Positions 12,853 to 14,738 of a stretch of 14,738 nucleotides of DNA are shown in pieces. Within the stretch, counting starts at the first letter, position 1; every line of letters starts with the position of its first letter. The notes under the pieces are model-generated. The model ran no database searches and was not told the origin of the DNA. It saw nothing but the letters and a program-made list of their open reading frames with translations. Source of the stretch: Deltaproteobacteria bacterium (lineage in GTDB: Bacteria; Desulfobacterota; Dissulfuribacteria; Dissulfuribacterales; QOAL01). The position numbers and the translations under genes were made by a program. The stretch lies in the NCBI GenBank assembly GCA_027068235.1, contig JAMOUE010000077.1, positions 1 to 14,738 of the forward strand, read 5' to 3'.

Positions 12853-14738
12853 TTAAGAAAAAATTTTTCTCCAGGTCTCTAATACTCTTTTTCGTACCTC
12901 GTCAAGTTCTGCTAAAGCCATAATTGGCTCTTCTAGATCAAGGCCCTTTAGGCTCACGTATTCCTGATAGGTTTTAAAAGCGCCAGAAAGCACTTTTGCC
13001 TGAGCTTCTGAAAGAAATCCTGTAGTTCCTAAGACTTCCAAGAGTCTTTCCGTACCCCTGTGCTTGACTAAGGAAGGCTCCTGACAGGCGTATTTGAGCA
13101 CCAAAAACTGCACAATGAACTCTATATCAACAAGGCCACCAGGAGACTTTTTTATGTGAAACATTCCTTCCTTTAGCTTTACGCTCTCAAGCATCTTATT
13201 ACGCATATCAACAACTTCTGCCTTTAGCTGTTCTTGATCGCGTTTTTGAGTAAGTACCAACTGTCTGATCTTTTCAAAGATTTTGCCGCACCTTTCATCA
13301 CCACAAATAAAGCGTGCCTTTATAAGGGCCTGATGCTCCCAAGTCCAGGCCTTTTTAAGCTGATATTCTTCAAAGGTCTCCATGGTGCTTACCAACACCC
13401 CTTGAGAGCCATTTGGCCTTAATCTTGTGTCAATTTCATAAAGAATGCCTTGGGATGTGCGAGTAGATAAGAAAAATATAAGCCTTTGAACCAGCCTAGA
13501 ATAAAAGTAACTAAGCTCTCCTCTTTGAGCAGATGTTAACTCACCAAAATGGTTTGGATCATAAAGAAAGACCAGATCAAGATCTGACAAATAGGTCATT
13601 TCCCTGCTTCCAAGGCGTCCATAAGCCACAATGGCCAGGCCGCTTTCCCTAGAGCCAAAAGATTTCCCGATAAAAGAGGGGGCTTTTGGCAACATATCTT
13701 CCAAGGCCCCTTCAAACACCTCTGAAAGAAGTATTTCTGCAAGGTTGGCAAGCTCTATGCTTACTCTATCAATGGGAATTACCTTTTTGAGCTGGCTTGC
13801 TGCTATCCTAAGGATGTTGGCCTTTTTAAAGCGCCTAAGCTCATCGAGCCAGTGTTCCAGATCCTTTCTGGAAAGGGCATCAATGGTGGTTGCAAGGAGT
13901 TTTTTAAGCTCCTCTTTGCTGGAGCCTTTAAACAGGGTATCACCACTAACCAGCTCATCCAAAAGTATTGGCTGGCGGGTGATGAGCTGGGCAATAAGAC
14001 GGCTTTTACTGCACAGATAAACAAGGTGTTCAAGGGCTGGGGGGTTTTGATTTAAGAGCACAAGATAAATGCTGCGTTTTAATACGGACTCAAATATGGA
14101 AAGCACCTGTTTGAGTGCCTTATCTGGAGCGCTGCTCTTTGCTGATGTCAAAAGCAGCCGAGGCATTAGGTTATCAAGAAGCTCCCTAACCTGCCCTGAT
14201 AGTGCCCTTACTTTTTTGGAATCTTTAAAATTCTTTATTAAAGAGCCTGTTTCTTCAGGCGATTTAAAACCCCACTCTTTGAGGATCTCGATGGCCTTTT
14301 TATCATCTGGATCTGTCCAGATAAATACGGCCTTAAGCATCTTTTCATCTTTCTGCTCATTACTTTCACAGGTGGCTTCACTCTCACACTCCTGAAAAAG
14401 CCCTTTAAAAACCCGAGATGTTTTATCAGTCTTTTGAAGGTAATCTTTGTGAAACTCATCCCAACTTGGATAACCCATTGAAACAGCAAGCTTTAAACGC
14501 CTTTCCTCCTGCTGCGGAAGAAGCTGAACCTGCATGTCGCCATATTCCTGTAATCTGTTTTCTACAGTCCTCAAAAATACATAAGTTTCAGCAAGAACTT
14601 CACACGTCTTCGCATCCAGTAAGCCAAGCTCCTTTATCACCTCAAGGGCTGAAAGAAGATTGGGTGTTTGAAGCGCCTTTATCCTTCCTCCCTTTATGAG
14701 CTGAAAGGTCTGGACAGTAAACTCAATGTCCCTTATTC
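12853..14738 (-). CDS. glnE: glutamine synthetase adenylyltransferase / deadenylase (N-terminal part outside window)
   Basis: GlnE adds AMP to glutamine synthetase, or removes it, in response to PII and glutamine, and so tunes nitrogen assimilation. The frame is open to the right edge; a GTG at 14640 is internal, because the codons before it read DIEFTVQTFQLIKGGR, the conserved end of the N-terminal adenylyl-removing domain. About 627 residues are visible. After a helical linker, the C-terminal adenylyl-transferase domain shows YGRLGSREMTYLSDLDLVFLYD, with the G-S and DxD metal motif of nucleotidyltransferases. Next come DTRLRPNGSQGVLV and GGLVDIEFIVQFLVLKYA, and a closing helical domain. A roughly 30-residue charged stretch (ESEATCESNEQKDEK) looks like a variable linker. 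The gene ends normally with TAA, and pglB follows after 33 bp without a terminator. Fewer than half of a typical ~950-residue GlnE lies outside. Confidence 0.95.
   Translation of the reverse strand, partial: IRDIEFTVQTFQLIKGGRIKALQTPNLLSALEVIKELGLLDAKTCEVLAETYVFLRTVENRLQEYGDMQVQLLPQQEERRLKLAVSMGYPSWDEFHKDYLQKTDKTSRVFKGLFQECESEATCESNEQKDEKMLKAVFIWTDPDDKKAIEILKEWGFKSPEETGSLIKNFKDSKKVRALSGQVRELLDNLMPRLLLTSAKSSAPDKALKQVLSIFESVLKRSIYLVLLNQNPPALEHLVYLCSKSRLIAQLITRQPILLDELVSGDTLFKGSSKEELKKLLATTIDALSRKDLEHWLDELRRFKKANILRIAASQLKKVIPIDRVSIELANLAEILLSEVFEGALEDMLPKAPSFIGKSFGSRESGLAIVAYGRLGSREMTYLSDLDLVFLYDPNHFGELTSAQRGELSYFYSRLVQRLIFFLSTRTSQGILYEIDTRLRPNGSQGVLVSTMETFEEYQLKKAWTWEHQALIKARFICGDERCGKIFEKIRQLVLTQKRDQEQLKAEVVDMRNKMLESVKLKEGMFHIKKSPGGLVDIEFIVQFLVLKYACQEPSLVKHRGTERLLEVLGTTGFLSEAQAKVLSGAFKTYQEYVSLKGLDLEEPIMALAELDEVRKRVLETWRKIFS

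Noticed and set aside
14640..14640. GTG as the true start of glnE
   Set aside because: The frame continues upstream with the conserved DIEFTVQTFQLIKGGR of GlnE, so the gene is cut by the window edge.
1..14738. Defence system, mobile element or CRISPR array
   Set aside because: All long frames are explained by housekeeping genes, the HD protein, PglB or the receiver domain; no direct-repeat arrays, transposase or integrase motifs were seen.

Overview
The window (about 14.7 kb) looks like a chromosomal core region from a bacterium of the delta-proteobacterial type (Desulfobacterota or relatives). Three things point there: the gene order thrS-infC-rpmI-rplT-pheS-pheT-ihfA, an ihfA followed by a small MerR-type gene, and a PglB/STT3-type oligosaccharyltransferase. 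This assignment is an inference; no marker in view fixes the genus. I see no insertion sequence, prophage, CRISPR array, rRNA or plasmid gene.

Layout from left to right. (1) The 3' end of a + strand gene ends in a receiver domain, probably the tail of a hybrid sensor kinase. It stops 3 bp before a convergent gene. (2) A long minus-strand operon runs from about 9450 down to 555, in transcription order: tRNA-Val(GAC), a leader with a strong hairpin terminator, thrS, infC, rpmI, rplT, pheS, pheT, ihfA, a merR-like gene, and pheA. It joins threonyl- and phenylalanyl-tRNA synthetases, IF3, L35, L20, IHF-alpha and the chorismate mutase/prephenate dehydratase of phenylalanine synthesis. Most junctions are tight: 6, 6, 11 and 23 bp, with overlaps of 28 bp (thrS/infC) and 44 bp (ihfA/merR). 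Three spacers are longer: 192 bp between tRNA-Val and thrS, 151 bp between infC and rpmI, and 239 bp between rpmI and rplT. These carry the likely regulatory RNA. (3) From 9524 rightwards lies a divergent + strand gene for a 397-residue YfbR-like HD-domain protein. Its start region overlaps the promoter candidates for the tRNA operon. (4) It meets tail to tail, with a 10 bp overlap, a minus-strand pglB/STT3-like N-glycosylation oligosaccharyltransferase gene. That gene lies 33 bp downstream of glnE (glutamine synthetase adenylyltransferase), which runs off the right edge.

How the genes work together. The central operon is a translation module (two aminoacyl-tRNA synthetases, an initiation factor, two 50S proteins, a tRNA) linked to DNA architecture (IHF) and to phenylalanine supply (pheA beside pheST). 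glnE controls nitrogen assimilation; pglB would glycosylate exported proteins in the periplasm. Their adjacency does not imply a shared function.

I found no new multi-gene system. The points most worth a second look are: the infC start, which must be a non-standard codon (best read as ATC at 7249-7247 with a GGAGG site); the unusually long, hairpin-containing rpmI-rplT spacer; a terminator/attenuator before thrS with no T-box sequence; and what looks like an internal duplication with a degenerate N-terminal copy in the HD protein.
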